Shown here piece by piece: positions 5,684 through 13,466 of a stretch of DNA of 16,380 nt. Origin of the DNA: a bacterium UBP6_UBA1177 (GTDB taxonomy: Bacteria > UBP6 > UBA1177); assembly GCA_002310995.1 (NCBI GenBank), contig DBYV01000027.1, forward strand, positions 1 through 16,380, read 5' to 3'. How positions within the stretch are numbered: the stretch's first letter is position 1; each line of letters starts with the position of its first letter. Under the pieces are notes generated by a model. The model did no database searches. It was not told where the DNA came from and saw only the letters and a list, made by a program, of their open reading frames with translations. The translations under genes and the position numbers were made by a program.

Positions 5684-6736
5684 ATGAAAAAGACGCTTTG
5701 TGTTTTATGCTGTTTTTTGTTCATATTTTGTTCGTGCGGGACTGCCGAAAAGAAGACTCCGCGGAAGGAAAACGTTCCTGCACAGTCGGAAAGTGACGAC
5801 GAGCAGGAAGATGCTGACAACGGCATTACCGAAAACGGAATCCACAATCTGCCTAATGGTGACCGCTACATCGGCGGTTTCAAGGATCACAAAAAATTCG
5901 GTGAAGGAGAATATATCTATGCCAACGGTGACCGTTATAAAGGTTTTTTCGAAAACGGGCATTACAACGGTCAGGGCGAACTTACTCTGAAAGACGGAAC
6001 CAAGTATATCGGTGAGTTCAAGGATGGTTTGCGCAACGGTCAGGGGACACTGACATTCCCTAGCGGAGCGAGATACGAAGGCTCTTTCAAGAACGATATG
6101 ATGGATGGAGAAGGAATTTTCCGCTTTCCTGATGAAAAGGAGTACCGCGGTAGTTTCAGCAAAAATCTCAGGCACGGTCACGGAGTTATGATTTTCCCTA
6201 GCGGTGCGGAATACGAAGGTGATTTTGATGGCGATAAACGAAGCGGAAAGGGTAAAATGACTTACCGCAACGGCAATGTCTACGAAGGAGATTTTGTTGA
6301 CGGAAAGCGCGAAGGCAGAGGAAAACTGACCAAAAAGAACGGAGATGTCTATGTCGGGGATTTTGAAGCCGACAATCCTGAAGGTTCAGGAAAATACATT
6401 TTTGCCAACGGTGATGTATACGAAGGTGAAATTCGTCAGGGTGCACTCACGGGTAATGGTAAAAAAACAATGAAATCAGGTGTTTATTCTGGAGAATTTC
6501 TTAATGGTGCCTATCATGGTGTAGGCAAGTTTACGGGAAAAAACGGTTCTGTAAGATACGGAGTATGGCACCACGGCAACTTCGCGAACCAGCTCCCTGT
6601 CCCTGAAGACGATGAAGAAGGGACTGAAGAATATGTTTCTTCGGAAGGAGACGATTCAGCGAAAGATGAAAAATCTGCTTCTGAACCGCAGAAAGAAAAT
6701 TCTTCTTCGGAAGACGTCAAAACCCGGGCAGAGTGA
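5684..6736 (+). CDS. MORN-repeat lipoprotein
   Basis: 350 residues from the ATG at 5684, chosen because AGGAGG lies six bases upstream (a longer frame from 5657 starts inside the previous gene). The N-terminus MKKTLCVLCCFLFIFCSC is a lipoprotein-type signal, probably lipidated at C18. After an acidic linker (about 25-55), residues about 56-303 contain ten consecutive 22-23-residue MORN repeats (NGDRYIGGFKDHKKFGEGEY-type) and a partial eleventh. The last 47 residues are a Glu/Ser-rich disordered tail. MORN arrays form elongated beta-hairpin solenoids that bind lipids or proteins, so an envelope scaffold or binding role is plausible but unproven. Gene order ties it to the Cys-rich lipoprotein upstream and to pth, which starts one base after its stop. 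Confidence 0.9.
   Translation: MKKTLCVLCCFLFIFCSCGTAEKKTPRKENVPAQSESDDEQEDADNGITENGIHNLPNGDRYIGGFKDHKKFGEGEYIYANGDRYKGFFENGHYNGQGELTLKDGTKYIGEFKDGLRNGQGTLTFPSGARYEGSFKNDMMDGEGIFRFPDEKEYRGSFSKNLRHGHGVMIFPSGAEYEGDFDGDKRSGKGKMTYRNGNVYEGDFVDGKREGRGKLTKKNGDVYVGDFEADNPEGSGKYIFANGDVYEGEIRQGALTGNGKKTMKSGVYSGEFLNGAYHGVGKFTGKNGSVRYGVWHHGNFANQLPVPEDDEEGTEEYVSSEGDDSAKDEKSASEPQKENSSSEDVKTRAE
5849..6592 (+). repeat. Tandem MORN-repeat coding array
   Basis: About ten units of roughly 69 bases (23 codons), diverged at the DNA level. The consensus per unit is about x-x-N-G-x-x-Y-x-G-x-F-x-x-G-x-x-x-G-x-G-x-x-x. Units 4 and 6 both begin FPSGA-(R/E)-YEG, and units 2, 8 and 9 share NGD.Y, which suggests growth by duplication within the gene. 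Confidence 0.75.
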
Positions 6737-6737
6737 A

Positions 6738-7253
6738 ATGCTTGTGGTTTTTCTGGGGAATCCAGGTCAGGAATACAAACTCACAAGACACAATTCAGGA
6801 TTTATCGTTGCTGAAAACATGGCGATGCTTCAGAATGTACGCTGGAGTCAGAAATTTTTTGGAATGTTCGCAAAAAAAGAATTTTCGGGAAATCAGCACT
6901 GTTTTCTAAAACCCGAAACTTTCATGAATTTAAGCGGGAAAAGCGTTCAGGCAGCTAAGTCGTTTTTCAAACTGGCCGACAAGGAAATTGTTGTCGTACA
7001 TGACGATATCGAAACAGAGTTCGGAACAGTCTCATTCAGGGAAGGCGGCGGCTTTGCCGGGCACAACGGACTTAAATCAATAGCAAATTCGATCGGAAGC
7101 CCGAATTTTCTTCGCATAAAAATCGGCGTCGGCAGACCGAAAAAAGGAGATGTCGCATCGTTCGTTCTCGGCAAATTCACACCTGATGAGACAGCCTTCT
7201 TCTCCGTCATGACAGAGGCTGCTGAAGCCAAGCTTAAAGAACTGCTGCAATAA
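6738..7253 (+). CDS. pth: Peptidyl-tRNA hydrolase
   Basis: 171 residues. Pth frees tRNA from peptidyl-tRNAs that drop off the ribosome and is normally essential. The conserved catalytic and binding residues are present: N8 in FLGNPG, catalytic H18 in TRHNSGF, N64 in FMNLSGKS, D90 in VHDD and N110 in GHNGLKSI. It is about 20 residues shorter than E. coli Pth, ending soon after the FVLGKF segment and one helix. The start at 6738 gives the correct N-terminus (MLVVFLGNPG); a longer frame from 6612 would overlap the MORN gene and add sequence foreign to the family. The start is one base after the preceding stop (TGA-A-ATG) with only a weak ribosome site, so translation probably depends on coupling to the MORN lipoprotein gene. 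Confidence 0.95.
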   Translation: MLVVFLGNPGQEYKLTRHNSGFIVAENMAMLQNVRWSQKFFGMFAKKEFSGNQHCFLKPETFMNLSGKSVQAAKSFFKLADKEIVVVHDDIETEFGTVSFREGGGFAGHNGLKSIANSIGSPNFLRIKIGVGRPKKGDVASFVLGKFTPDETAFFSVMTEAAEAKLKELLQ

Positions 7254-7259
7254 ATTCTA

Positions 7260-7279
7260 AGACGTGTCAGCTCACGTCT
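7260..7279 (+). terminator. Hairpin after pth, possible weak terminator
   Basis: AGACGTG-TCAGCT-CACGTCT is a perfect 7-bp inverted repeat with a 6-base loop, six bases after the pth stop. No U-run follows, so it is not a classic intrinsic terminator. It may end the operon inefficiently or protect the 3' end. Confidence 0.4.
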
Positions 7280-7302
7280 CTACATCTTGAATAAATAAAA
7301 TA

Positions 7303-7330
7303 TTGCTTTTTCGGCAACTATTTGTAGAAT
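7303..7330 (+). promoter_or_regulatory. Promoter of the PpiD-like gene
   Basis: TTGCTT (7303-7308), a 16-base spacer and TAGAAT (7325-7330) lie 45 bases before the ATG at 7375, downstream of the pth hairpin. They match the housekeeping promoter at 4/6 and 5/6 positions. Confidence 0.5.
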
Positions 7331-7374
7331 GCCCGCCGGTTATTTTTTGTATCTTTATTTATTAGAGGTTTTAA

Positions 7375-8616
7375 ATGTTTCAGGACATCAGAAAAAAAAG
7401 CAGTTCGCTGCTTATAACACTTATGTTTGCAGCGATTATTGTTACGTTTGTTATCTCTTTCGGCCCTGGCGATCGGGCAGGTTGCAATTCTGTGCAAAAC
7501 AGTGCCGGAACAGTTAACGGTGAAGTTATCACAATGTCGGAATTCCGTTTTGCTTACTCGAATCTCATTGATTACTATCAAAGAATTTTCAGAGATTTCA
7601 ACAACGAAATGGCAAAACAGTATAAACTGTCTGATAAGGCTTTGAACGGTCTCATCGGTGAAATTCTTGTCGCTCAGGAAGCTCAAAAGCTTGGTTTCAA
7701 AGTTTCTGACGAAGAAGTCAGCAAGGAAATAGTCGGAAATCCTTATTTCCAGAAAAACGGTGCTTTTGACAAAGAGTCTTACGAGAATATGGTTAAATTC
7801 ACACTGAATACGACAATTGCCGCTTACGAGCAGCGTGTCAGAATGCAGCTTCTTGCAAGAAAACTCAGAACCTATCTGGTTGACAATATTACTGTTTCTG
7901 ATACCGAAGCAAAGGATGAATTTGCTACTGCAAATGAAAAAGTTGATGCATTTGTCTATGTTTTCTCCGATTCATATCTTAAGGCTGAAAAGAAAAATGA
8001 ACTTCTTTCCGCTATCACGGATGAAGAAGTTGCTGCATTTCTCAAAGATAACGAATCAAAGGCAAAGATGGCTTTTGAAGACAATGTTTCCAAGTATTCG
8101 AAAGGTGAAGGTCAGACTCTTTTCGAAAATGTCAAAAATGACGTAGCAAAAGATCTGCTTCTTGCTCCGAAACTTGAAGAAAAGATAAAGGCTGATTCTG
8201 CAAAACTCCTTGCAATGCTTAAAGAAAAACCTGAAACCACCGCTGAAGAAATTACGGCTGCATTTGCTGACTGGGATCTCAACGGAAGAGAAATTTCTGT
8301 TACGAAAAAATCGACTTTTGCTGCTGGAATCGGTTTCAGTCCGAAATTCATAGAAAAACTTTTCTCCGATCCGGAACCAAAACTTCTGGACGAAGTTTTC
8401 AAGACCGAAGAAAACAGATATATCGTTGCGAAAATAACAAAGCACACAGCAGCTGATATGGCTGAATTTGAAAGTTCAAAAGCGGTTCTTAAAGCAAATC
8501 TTGCAAGCGCTAAGAAAGGTCAGATTTACGAAAATTACGTAGAAAAACTTAGAGCTACCGCAGATATCAAAATCAACAGAGAATTCCTGAAACTTTTCGA
8601 AGGTTCTGAGAATTAG
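7375..8616 (+). CDS. PpiD/SurA-N-type membrane-anchored periplasmic chaperone, no clear parvulin domain
   Basis: 413 residues. The short cytoplasmic start (MFQDIRKKSSS), one membrane helix (about 12-29) and then AGTVNGEVITMSEFRFAY match the N-terminal pattern of PpiD and other SurA-N proteins, which hold newly exported proteins at the inner membrane. The segment about 46-190 contains typical features: a Q-K-L-G-F-K-V-S-D-E-E-V motif, then NPYFQKNGAFDKESYENM. The C-terminal half has no recognisable parvulin isomerase domain (no RHIL/HIL-type motif), and the protein is well short of the roughly 620 residues of E. coli PpiD. It is probably a chaperone without isomerase activity. AGAGG lies 6 bases before the ATG. 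The stop overlaps the convergent trmO stop by four bases. Confidence 0.8.
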   Translation: MFQDIRKKSSSLLITLMFAAIIVTFVISFGPGDRAGCNSVQNSAGTVNGEVITMSEFRFAYSNLIDYYQRIFRDFNNEMAKQYKLSDKALNGLIGEILVAQEAQKLGFKVSDEEVSKEIVGNPYFQKNGAFDKESYENMVKFTLNTTIAAYEQRVRMQLLARKLRTYLVDNITVSDTEAKDEFATANEKVDAFVYVFSDSYLKAEKKNELLSAITDEEVAAFLKDNESKAKMAFEDNVSKYSKGEGQTLFENVKNDVAKDLLLAPKLEEKIKADSAKLLAMLKEKPETTAEEITAAFADWDLNGREISVTKKSTFAAGIGFSPKFIEKLFSDPEPKLLDEVFKTEENRYIVAKITKHTAADMAEFESSKAVLKANLASAKKGQIYENYVEKLRATADIKINREFLKLFEGSEN

Positions 8617-9290
8617 TTCAGTTTTTCGATTGACACAATCGTCAGAATATTGTTTTCAACTTTAAATTTTATCTCACATCCGGCAAACGGAAAACCGTAT
8701 ATTCTTGAAGGATCGTTTTGGTAAGCCGGACGCGGGTCGAGAGCAAGAATTTCTTTAAGCTGTGCAAGCTTCCCTTCAGAAATTATGTCAATGAAATCAG
8801 CCTGAACGACAACTTTCAGAGGTTCTTTTTCTGCAAGCGTGTTGAATATGTCGGTAGCTGAAGTTATGGCATCAACTGCCGGAAGGTAGGGTTTTATGTC
8901 GTATATTGGTGTTCCGTCCATGAGATCTGCGCCGCTGATGAATATCTCGCAGTTTTCGATTTTTTCGATTCTGACGGCTGAAAGTCCTATGCTGTTTGGG
9001 CGGAAAGGAGACCTTGTTGCAAAAACTCCGACCTTTTTGTTTCCGCCGAGTCGCGGAGGTCGGACTGTCGGAGACCAACTTTCCTGTTTTGCTTCGGAAA
9101 AGCCCCATAAGAGCCAGATGTGCGAAAAATTTTCAAGCCCGCTCAATGCTTCCGGAGAACGGAATTTGTTCTCAAAAACTATCTTTGCTGTAAGTAAGGG
9201 AGCAAGCCCGCTCTGACGCGGGATGCCAAATTTTGAAGGAAAATCGTTTTCGATTTTTGCTATGATTTGTAAACTCTGGCCGCTGTTCAT
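8613..9290 (-). CDS. trmO: tRNA (t6A37) N6-methyltransferase TrmO (TsaA/YaeB family)
   Basis: 225 residues, normal length. TrmO adds a methyl group to threonylcarbamoyladenosine at position 37 of certain tRNAs using S-adenosylmethionine. Conserved motifs: FGIPRQ (21-26), VRPPRLGG (77-84), ATRSPFRPNSIGLS (91-104) and DLMDGTPIYDIKPYLP (122-137), then a C-terminal domain with DPRPAYQNDPSRIYGF. The ATG at 9290 overlaps the stop of the phosphatidyltransferase gene (ATGA), so the pair is translationally coupled. It is the last gene of the minus-strand cluster and meets the PpiD-like gene tail to tail. Confidence 0.92.
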   Translation of the reverse strand: MNSGQSLQIIAKIENDFPSKFGIPRQSGLAPLLTAKIVFENKFRSPEALSGLENFSHIWLLWGFSEAKQESWSPTVRPPRLGGNKKVGVFATRSPFRPNSIGLSAVRIEKIENCEIFISGADLMDGTPIYDIKPYLPAVDAITSATDIFNTLAEKEPLKVVVQADFIDIISEGKLAQLKEILALDPRPAYQNDPSRIYGFPFAGCEIKFKVENNILTIVSIEKLN

Positions 9291-10096
9291 TCCGCTTTTC
9301 TCGGAATTTTCTCGACCTCGCGTTCTCTTCTGATAATTCTAACAGAGAATTTTATAGGAGCTGCAATTATGCCGCAAAGAATGAGGCCACTGTCAAGGCG
9401 TGTGAAAAGCCAGTATTTTTCTGTGATTAAAGCTAATGCTGCAAAGAAGAATATATCTACTTCATTGATTTTCAATATTGAGAAAAGTGCGTAGCCGAAC
9501 CATTTTACCCAGTCGGTGAATGTGCGTTTCGGCGGTGTTGACCATACCGGACAGCTGTCTGTTTTAGCGCCGTATTCCTCGATTGTTCCTTTGCGGTAGT
9601 GTTCCATAATTTCAAGATCAAGCAAAACCCTCTGAGTAACCCATTTGCCGTATCCGGCAATACAGCTTGCAGTTGCAGCCATCATCGGAATTATCAGATC
9701 GATAAACTGGTTTGTTGATGCGTAAGCCCTGAATCCTATTGCCCAGAACATGATTGTTAGGGTAACTGAATCTGTGATTTTATCGAAGAAAAAACCAAAT
9801 TTTGTAGGACAGTTTCTGAAACGCGAAACAGTTCCGTCCATATTGTCGAGAATAAGTCCTAAATTGAGCAGAATTGCTCCGATAACTCCACCGGAATATG
9901 TTCTGTCAAAGAAAACGAAGGCTGATCCGGCAAGCTTAACAAAAATGCTGACAAAAGTTATCCGATTTGGCGTGACCCATTTTCTTTCGACAAGCGGCAA
10001 AAGAAAAAGTATTGTCAGCGGACGCGCGAAAAGCATTGCCCAGAAATCGTCAGACTGGTAATTTCTGAGTTTCATCCAGCGATCTTTAAGTTTCAT
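9287..10096 (-). CDS. CDP-alcohol phosphatidyltransferase family protein
   Basis: 269 residues, a multi-pass inner-membrane enzyme expected to transfer a phosphatidyl or similar group from a CDP-linked donor to an alcohol. The catalytic signature D-x2-D-G-x2-(A/S)-R-x8-G-x3-D-x3-D is complete at residues 84-109 (D84, D87, G88, R92, G101, D105, D109), with Ser91 where Ala is usual. Hydrophobic segments lie near 25-37, 45-65, 68-85, 110-130 and toward the C-terminus. The middle loop (about 145-190) is soluble. The substrate cannot be read from the sequence. GGAGA precedes the ATG by six bases. It lies 61 bases after ssb and overlaps trmO by four bases. Confidence 0.85.
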   Translation of the reverse strand: MKLKDRWMKLRNYQSDDFWAMLFARPLTILFLLPLVERKWVTPNRITFVSIFVKLAGSAFVFFDRTYSGGVIGAILLNLGLILDNMDGTVSRFRNCPTKFGFFFDKITDSVTLTIMFWAIGFRAYASTNQFIDLIIPMMAATASCIAGYGKWVTQRVLLDLEIMEHYRKGTIEEYGAKTDSCPVWSTPPKRTFTDWVKWFGYALFSILKINEVDIFFFAALALITEKYWLFTRLDSGLILCGIIAAPIKFSVRIIRREREVEKIPRKAE

Positions 10097-10144
10097 ATTG
10101 ATTCTCCGCTATTTTTAGAATTAATAATTTTGGACATGTAATTT

Positions 10145-10156
10145 GCGTCGGGACGC
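10145..10156. repeat. Short GC-rich hairpin between ssb and the phosphatidyltransferase gene
   Basis: GCGTC-GG-GACGC begins two bases after the ssb stop on the minus strand. It is a small stem (four pairs if the loop is four bases) without a T-run. It may slow transcription or protect the ssb end within the cluster. A terminator is unlikely. Confidence 0.3.
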
Positions 10157-10157
10157 G

Positions 10158-10607
10158 TTAGAACGGCAGTTCGTCTTCTTCGTTATCGAATTTAGGAGCG
10201 TTTCCGGCCTGAGACTGAGCTCCGCCTTCTTTCGGGTTCTGCTGATATGTGCGTTCCGGCTGACCGCCAAAAGAGTTGTCTTTAGGATCAAGGAAATTCA
10301 GAGAATTTGCAATGATTTCAACAACATTTCTTTCGTTGCCGTCTTTATCCTGATATGTGCGAGTCTGAATCTTACCGTCAACAAAAACAAGAGAGCCTTT
10401 TTTTAGGAATTTCGAAGCGTTTTCTGCCTGATTCCCAAAAACAACAATCCGATGCCATTCGGTTTTTTCCTCAAAGTTGTCACCTTTTCTGACTCTTTCG
10501 GAAGTCGCAAGAGAAAAGTTACATATAGGAGTATTGTTTGACGAATATCTGATTTCGGGATCTCTTCCGAGACGACCGATAAGCATAACTTTGTTAAGAC
10601 CGCTCAT
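10158..10607 (-). CDS. ssb: Single-stranded DNA-binding protein
   Basis: 149 residues. SSB coats single-stranded DNA in replication, repair and recombination and recruits partners through its C-terminal tip. The OB-fold domain (about 1-108) shows NKVMLIGRLGRDPEIRY, the FSLATSE strand, TEWHRIVVFG and FVDGKIQTRTYQDKDG. A Q/G/N-rich linker follows, and the acidic end EEDELPF is a clear version of the D-D-I-P-F interaction tip. AGGAG overlaps the stop of the upstream sensor gene, nine bases apart, so it is co-transcribed with that gene. Confidence 0.96.
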   Translation of the reverse strand: MSGLNKVMLIGRLGRDPEIRYSSNNTPICNFSLATSERVRKGDNFEEKTEWHRIVVFGNQAENASKFLKKGSLVFVDGKIQTRTYQDKDGNERNVVEIIANSLNFLDPKDNSFGGQPERTYQQNPKEGGAQSQAGNAPKFDNEEDELPF

Positions 10608-10616
10608 AGTTTTCTC

Positions 10617-11858
10617 CTACTTTTTGATCGAAACAGGTTTTTCTTTGTCAGGCATTCTTTCGCCAAGAATTGTTGCTATCATCATATTGGCATTCTGGTT
10701 AAGGTTGCCTTCAACACCTTTTGCATCGTTGTTGAAACGGAATTTGATGTTTCCGTTGATGATTTCAAGCATTCCTTCCATGAATTTGTTAACAGGTCTA
10801 CCGTTCTGCTCGTCGAAGATGTAGAGGAGAACGAGCGAGATTACAAGAAGGAAAATCGCAACTATAGTGAATGTTCCGCGTTTTGCCGAAAGAGGTTCCA
10901 AAAGTTTGTCTTTCGATACGAGAGCAAGGTAGAAGAGACCTTCATTGTCAGAAAGCGACGGATGGCGCGATACACTGGCAAAGAATGTTTCGCCGTTGAG
11001 AATGATCTCCATATCGTGTCTTTTTGTATCTTCTTCATCTATTTTTGCGATAAGATCCTGATTTCCCTTGATGAATTTCTTGAAACTCTCGTGAAGCTGC
11101 GTAGGAAGCGTGCTGCCAAGAAGTGAAGATTTGTCAAAAAAGCCAAAGTAGAATTTAGACTGCTGGTTGCCGAAAATCGACTCGTCGTAAAGGTTGGCAA
11201 CAGCGTTTTTAGCTGCTTCGGAATCAACATTGTCGGCCGAGAAGTAGATGCCGATGATGTCGCCTTTGTCAATTATCGGAGCTGCAGAAACGAGGTATGT
11301 TTTTCCTTTTATTTTAATAATGTCGCGGTTTGTCGTGCCGCGGAGAGCAGCCTGGAAAAGTTTTTCATTTGCAAGGTTTACGCCTTTGAAGATTCCGTCA
11401 AGGTTCTTCGCAATTACGTTGCCTTTAGTGTCTGCAACGAAAATCGTGTTGCTGTAGTCGTATATTTGGTTGATGACGTTCATCTCAGTTTCAATTCTGT
11501 CGACAAAAGCCTTTGCATTGGGCGAAAGTTCGCTTCTTTTTGCATCGTTTTTTGCCTTTCCTTCTCGTTCAAGTGCATACTGTGCAAAATCGGAGAGAAC
11601 TTCTTCCGAAACTTCTTCCCATTTTGCCGGATCAAGAGCTTCTATGAGTTTCGCATTTTTGGCAATAGATTCGACTTTGTGGATTTTGTCGAATTTGTCT
11701 GCTTCAGAGATTCTTGAATAAACCGATACTGATTGTGAAACGGCATTCTTTGCCGATTCGATAAGGTTGCTGCGGGTGTAGTTGACAAAAAAGTAGTTTG
11801 TTGCCACGTAAAGCAGCGCTGTCAGAATGATAGTTACGAGAAAAAGTTTGATTTTCAT
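10617..11858 (-). CDS. Two-TM Cache-like sensor protein with HAMP-like end, no output domain
   Basis: 413 residues. Membrane helices at about 5-25 and 328-347 enclose a roughly 300-residue extracytoplasmic region. Within it, FVADTKGNVIAKNLDGIFKG (140-159) and the following LVSAAPIIDKGDIIGIYFSA are typical of Cache-type ligand-binding domains. After the second helix comes a HAMP-like segment (about 353-395: P-V-x-K-F, II-NGN-IKFRF, GVEGNLNQNANMMI), and then the protein ends with a short charged tail. No kinase, methyl-accepting, cyclase or phosphodiesterase domain follows, so it probably signals through a partner. It overlaps purN by four bases (ATGA), and its GGAGG is inside the purN end. Confidence 0.75.
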   Translation of the reverse strand: MKIKLFLVTIILTALLYVATNYFFVNYTRSNLIESAKNAVSQSVSVYSRISEADKFDKIHKVESIAKNAKLIEALDPAKWEEVSEEVLSDFAQYALEREGKAKNDAKRSELSPNAKAFVDRIETEMNVINQIYDYSNTIFVADTKGNVIAKNLDGIFKGVNLANEKLFQAALRGTTNRDIIKIKGKTYLVSAAPIIDKGDIIGIYFSADNVDSEAAKNAVANLYDESIFGNQQSKFYFGFFDKSSLLGSTLPTQLHESFKKFIKGNQDLIAKIDEEDTKRHDMEIILNGETFFASVSRHPSLSDNEGLFYLALVSKDKLLEPLSAKRGTFTIVAIFLLVISLVLLYIFDEQNGRPVNKFMEGMLEIINGNIKFRFNNDAKGVEGNLNQNANMMIATILGERMPDKEKPVSIKK

Positions 11859-12475
11859 AATTCCTCCTTGTTAGAAAACAGAACTTGTCTGCCAGATATT
11901 GAATATTTACCGGTAGTTACTATTGATATCGCTTTCGAAAGCAGGATGTGCTCCTGTTCCAGAATACGTGCTTTAAAAGTTTCTTTTGTGTCATCGTCGT
12001 GTCTCAAAACGGGCTGCTGCAGGATTATCGGACCACCATCGAGAGTTTCGTCAACAAAATGGACGGTGCAGCCTGAGACTTTTACACCGTAGTCAAATGC
12101 CTGGCCCTGTGCATCGACACCTTTGAATGCCGGAAGAAGCGAAGGATGGATGTTTATTATTTTTCCTTTGTAGCCTGAGAGGAAAGTGTGTCCCAGGACT
12201 TTCATGAAGCCTGCAAGAACAATAAGTTCTGTGCCGAACGGTTTTACCGCTTCGAGAAGTCTTTGTTCGTAGTCTTCTTTCGGTTCATCCTTTTTCTTTG
12301 GCAGAACAATTGTTTTTACGCCTAAAGATTCAGCTTTTTCGAGACCAGGAGCGTTTCTTTTGTCAGAAAGGACAAAACTGATTTCATCAACGCCAACAAG
12401 TTTCTTTTCGGCGAAATTACGGCATACTGCAACCATATTTGTGCCGGTTCCTGATATGAAAATTCCGATTCTCAC
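11855..12475 (-). CDS. purN: Phosphoribosylglycinamide formyltransferase PurN
   Basis: 206 residues, usual size. PurN transfers a formyl group from 10-formyl-THF to GAR in de novo purine synthesis. Visible: the phosphate-binding ISGTGTNM (7-14), the formyl-folate site with the catalytic trio N108, H110 and D146 in NIHPSLLPAFKG and HFVDETLDGGPI, and the VLAGFMKVLG segment. The start is GTG at 12475, whose G is also the last base of the preceding stop (TAGTG). The folate-dependent step links it loosely to the cyclo-ligase elsewhere in the window. It sits between a secreted protein and a sensor rather than with other purine genes. Confidence 0.95.
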   Translation of the reverse strand: MRIGIFISGTGTNMVAVCRNFAEKKLVGVDEISFVLSDKRNAPGLEKAESLGVKTIVLPKKKDEPKEDYEQRLLEAVKPFGTELIVLAGFMKVLGHTFLSGYKGKIINIHPSLLPAFKGVDAQGQAFDYGVKVSGCTVHFVDETLDGGPIILQQPVLRHDDDTKETFKARILEQEHILLSKAISIVTTGKYSISGRQVLFSNKEEL

Positions 12476-13419
12476 TAGTTTTTCTCTTCAAAAAATTCCA
12501 TAATCTCTTCTTTTTCAAGGATTATCTTGGGTCCTTTTTTCTCGTTATCGAGAGCATACGCTTCTTTCTCTTTCGGGTATCTTGCTACAAAGTATTTCCT
12601 CTCATCCTTTTGAACAGGAACCATTCTAATCTGCGGCGGAAGAATGCCTATGCCTTCAGGATCTACAGCCGGGGCGACTACGCAACCTTCACCGAAAACG
12701 CGGAAAAACGCGACTTCGACATCAGGATTGCACATAACATTATTTTCCTGGATGTATTTGCCGAGCATATCTTCAATCGATTTTTTGTTGTAGCAACCGA
12801 GATTTTTGTCTCTTTCGTTTTCGACTACAAGCTGGAAAGTAGGTTTGCAAAGCACCTTTTCCTCAGAAGGTTTCTCTACAAAGTAAAGCGGAACACCGGC
12901 TGGAACTTCGCAACTGTATTCGCAGTTCGGAACCGGCTGGTCGTTGATTGCCTGATAAAGCGCGATTCTGTTGCCTAACTGATGGATTTCAACGGTGGCA
13001 ACACCGCCTTTTGCAATATTGATTTTACCGTTGAAGAGCAGTCCTTCTTTGAAGTTGGCGACATAAGGCGCAACCGTCTCAAGTGTTGTATACGTTCCTG
13101 ACTTGAGATCAAGTGAAACAGTGTGTCTGCCTGCCGGAATTTTGTCTGCGCGGATGCAGTTTTTCTTCTTGTCAATCGGCTTGAAGAAATTGTTTTCTCT
13201 TCCGTCTATCAACAATCTGAAACTTCTTATAAAAGTCTCTGTTTCCTTAAATTGCTGGAAGCCAAGTTGCTCAGCTTCGTCGGAATCTTTTGTTGAAAGT
13301 TGGAACTCCTGACCGTCGGCAAAGGCGCAAAGTTCAAGCGCCGCATAAGGCGTGGCAAACACAACATAAATTGGCGACGCTAAAAACGCCATTAAAATCA
13401 AGTATTTAGCGAATTTCAC
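12475..13419 (-). CDS. Secreted protein of unknown function
   Basis: 314 residues from a GTG at 13419, chosen because GGGAG lies five bases upstream; a longer frame from 13452 adds 11 residues before a normal signal peptide. The N-terminus MKFAKYLILMAFLASPIYVVFA is a type I signal peptide, probably cut after VFA. The mature part has eight cysteines (LELCAF, KKNCIR, PNCEYSCEV, VLCKP, LGCYN, VMCNP, EGCVV), suggesting disulfides. The segment with IPAGRHTVSLDL resembles small beta-sandwich domains such as PEGA, but the match is weak. The C-terminus is charged (EKEEIMEFFEEKN). It is the first gene of the six-gene minus-strand cluster and overlaps purN by one base. I do not recognise the family. 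Confidence 0.75.
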   Translation of the reverse strand: MKFAKYLILMAFLASPIYVVFATPYAALELCAFADGQEFQLSTKDSDEAEQLGFQQFKETETFIRSFRLLIDGRENNFFKPIDKKKNCIRADKIPAGRHTVSLDLKSGTYTTLETVAPYVANFKEGLLFNGKINIAKGGVATVEIHQLGNRIALYQAINDQPVPNCEYSCEVPAGVPLYFVEKPSEEKVLCKPTFQLVVENERDKNLGCYNKKSIEDMLGKYIQENNVMCNPDVEVAFFRVFGEGCVVAPAVDPEGIGILPPQIRMVPVQKDERKYFVARYPKEKEAYALDNEKKGPKIILEKEEIMEFFEEKN

Positions 13420-13466
13420 ATCAAACTCCCAAAAAATTGTAAAAATCATCAAAAAAATCGCGCGCT

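Noticed and set aside
5705..6181. 158-codon frame antisense to the MORN gene
   Set aside because: The periodic MORN coding sequence leaves the antisense frame open; no start signals or family likeness.
6612..6737. Extended N-terminus for pth
   Set aside because: The extra 42 residues are the out-of-frame reading of the MORN gene tail; the Pth family begins at the MLVVFLGNPG start at 6738.
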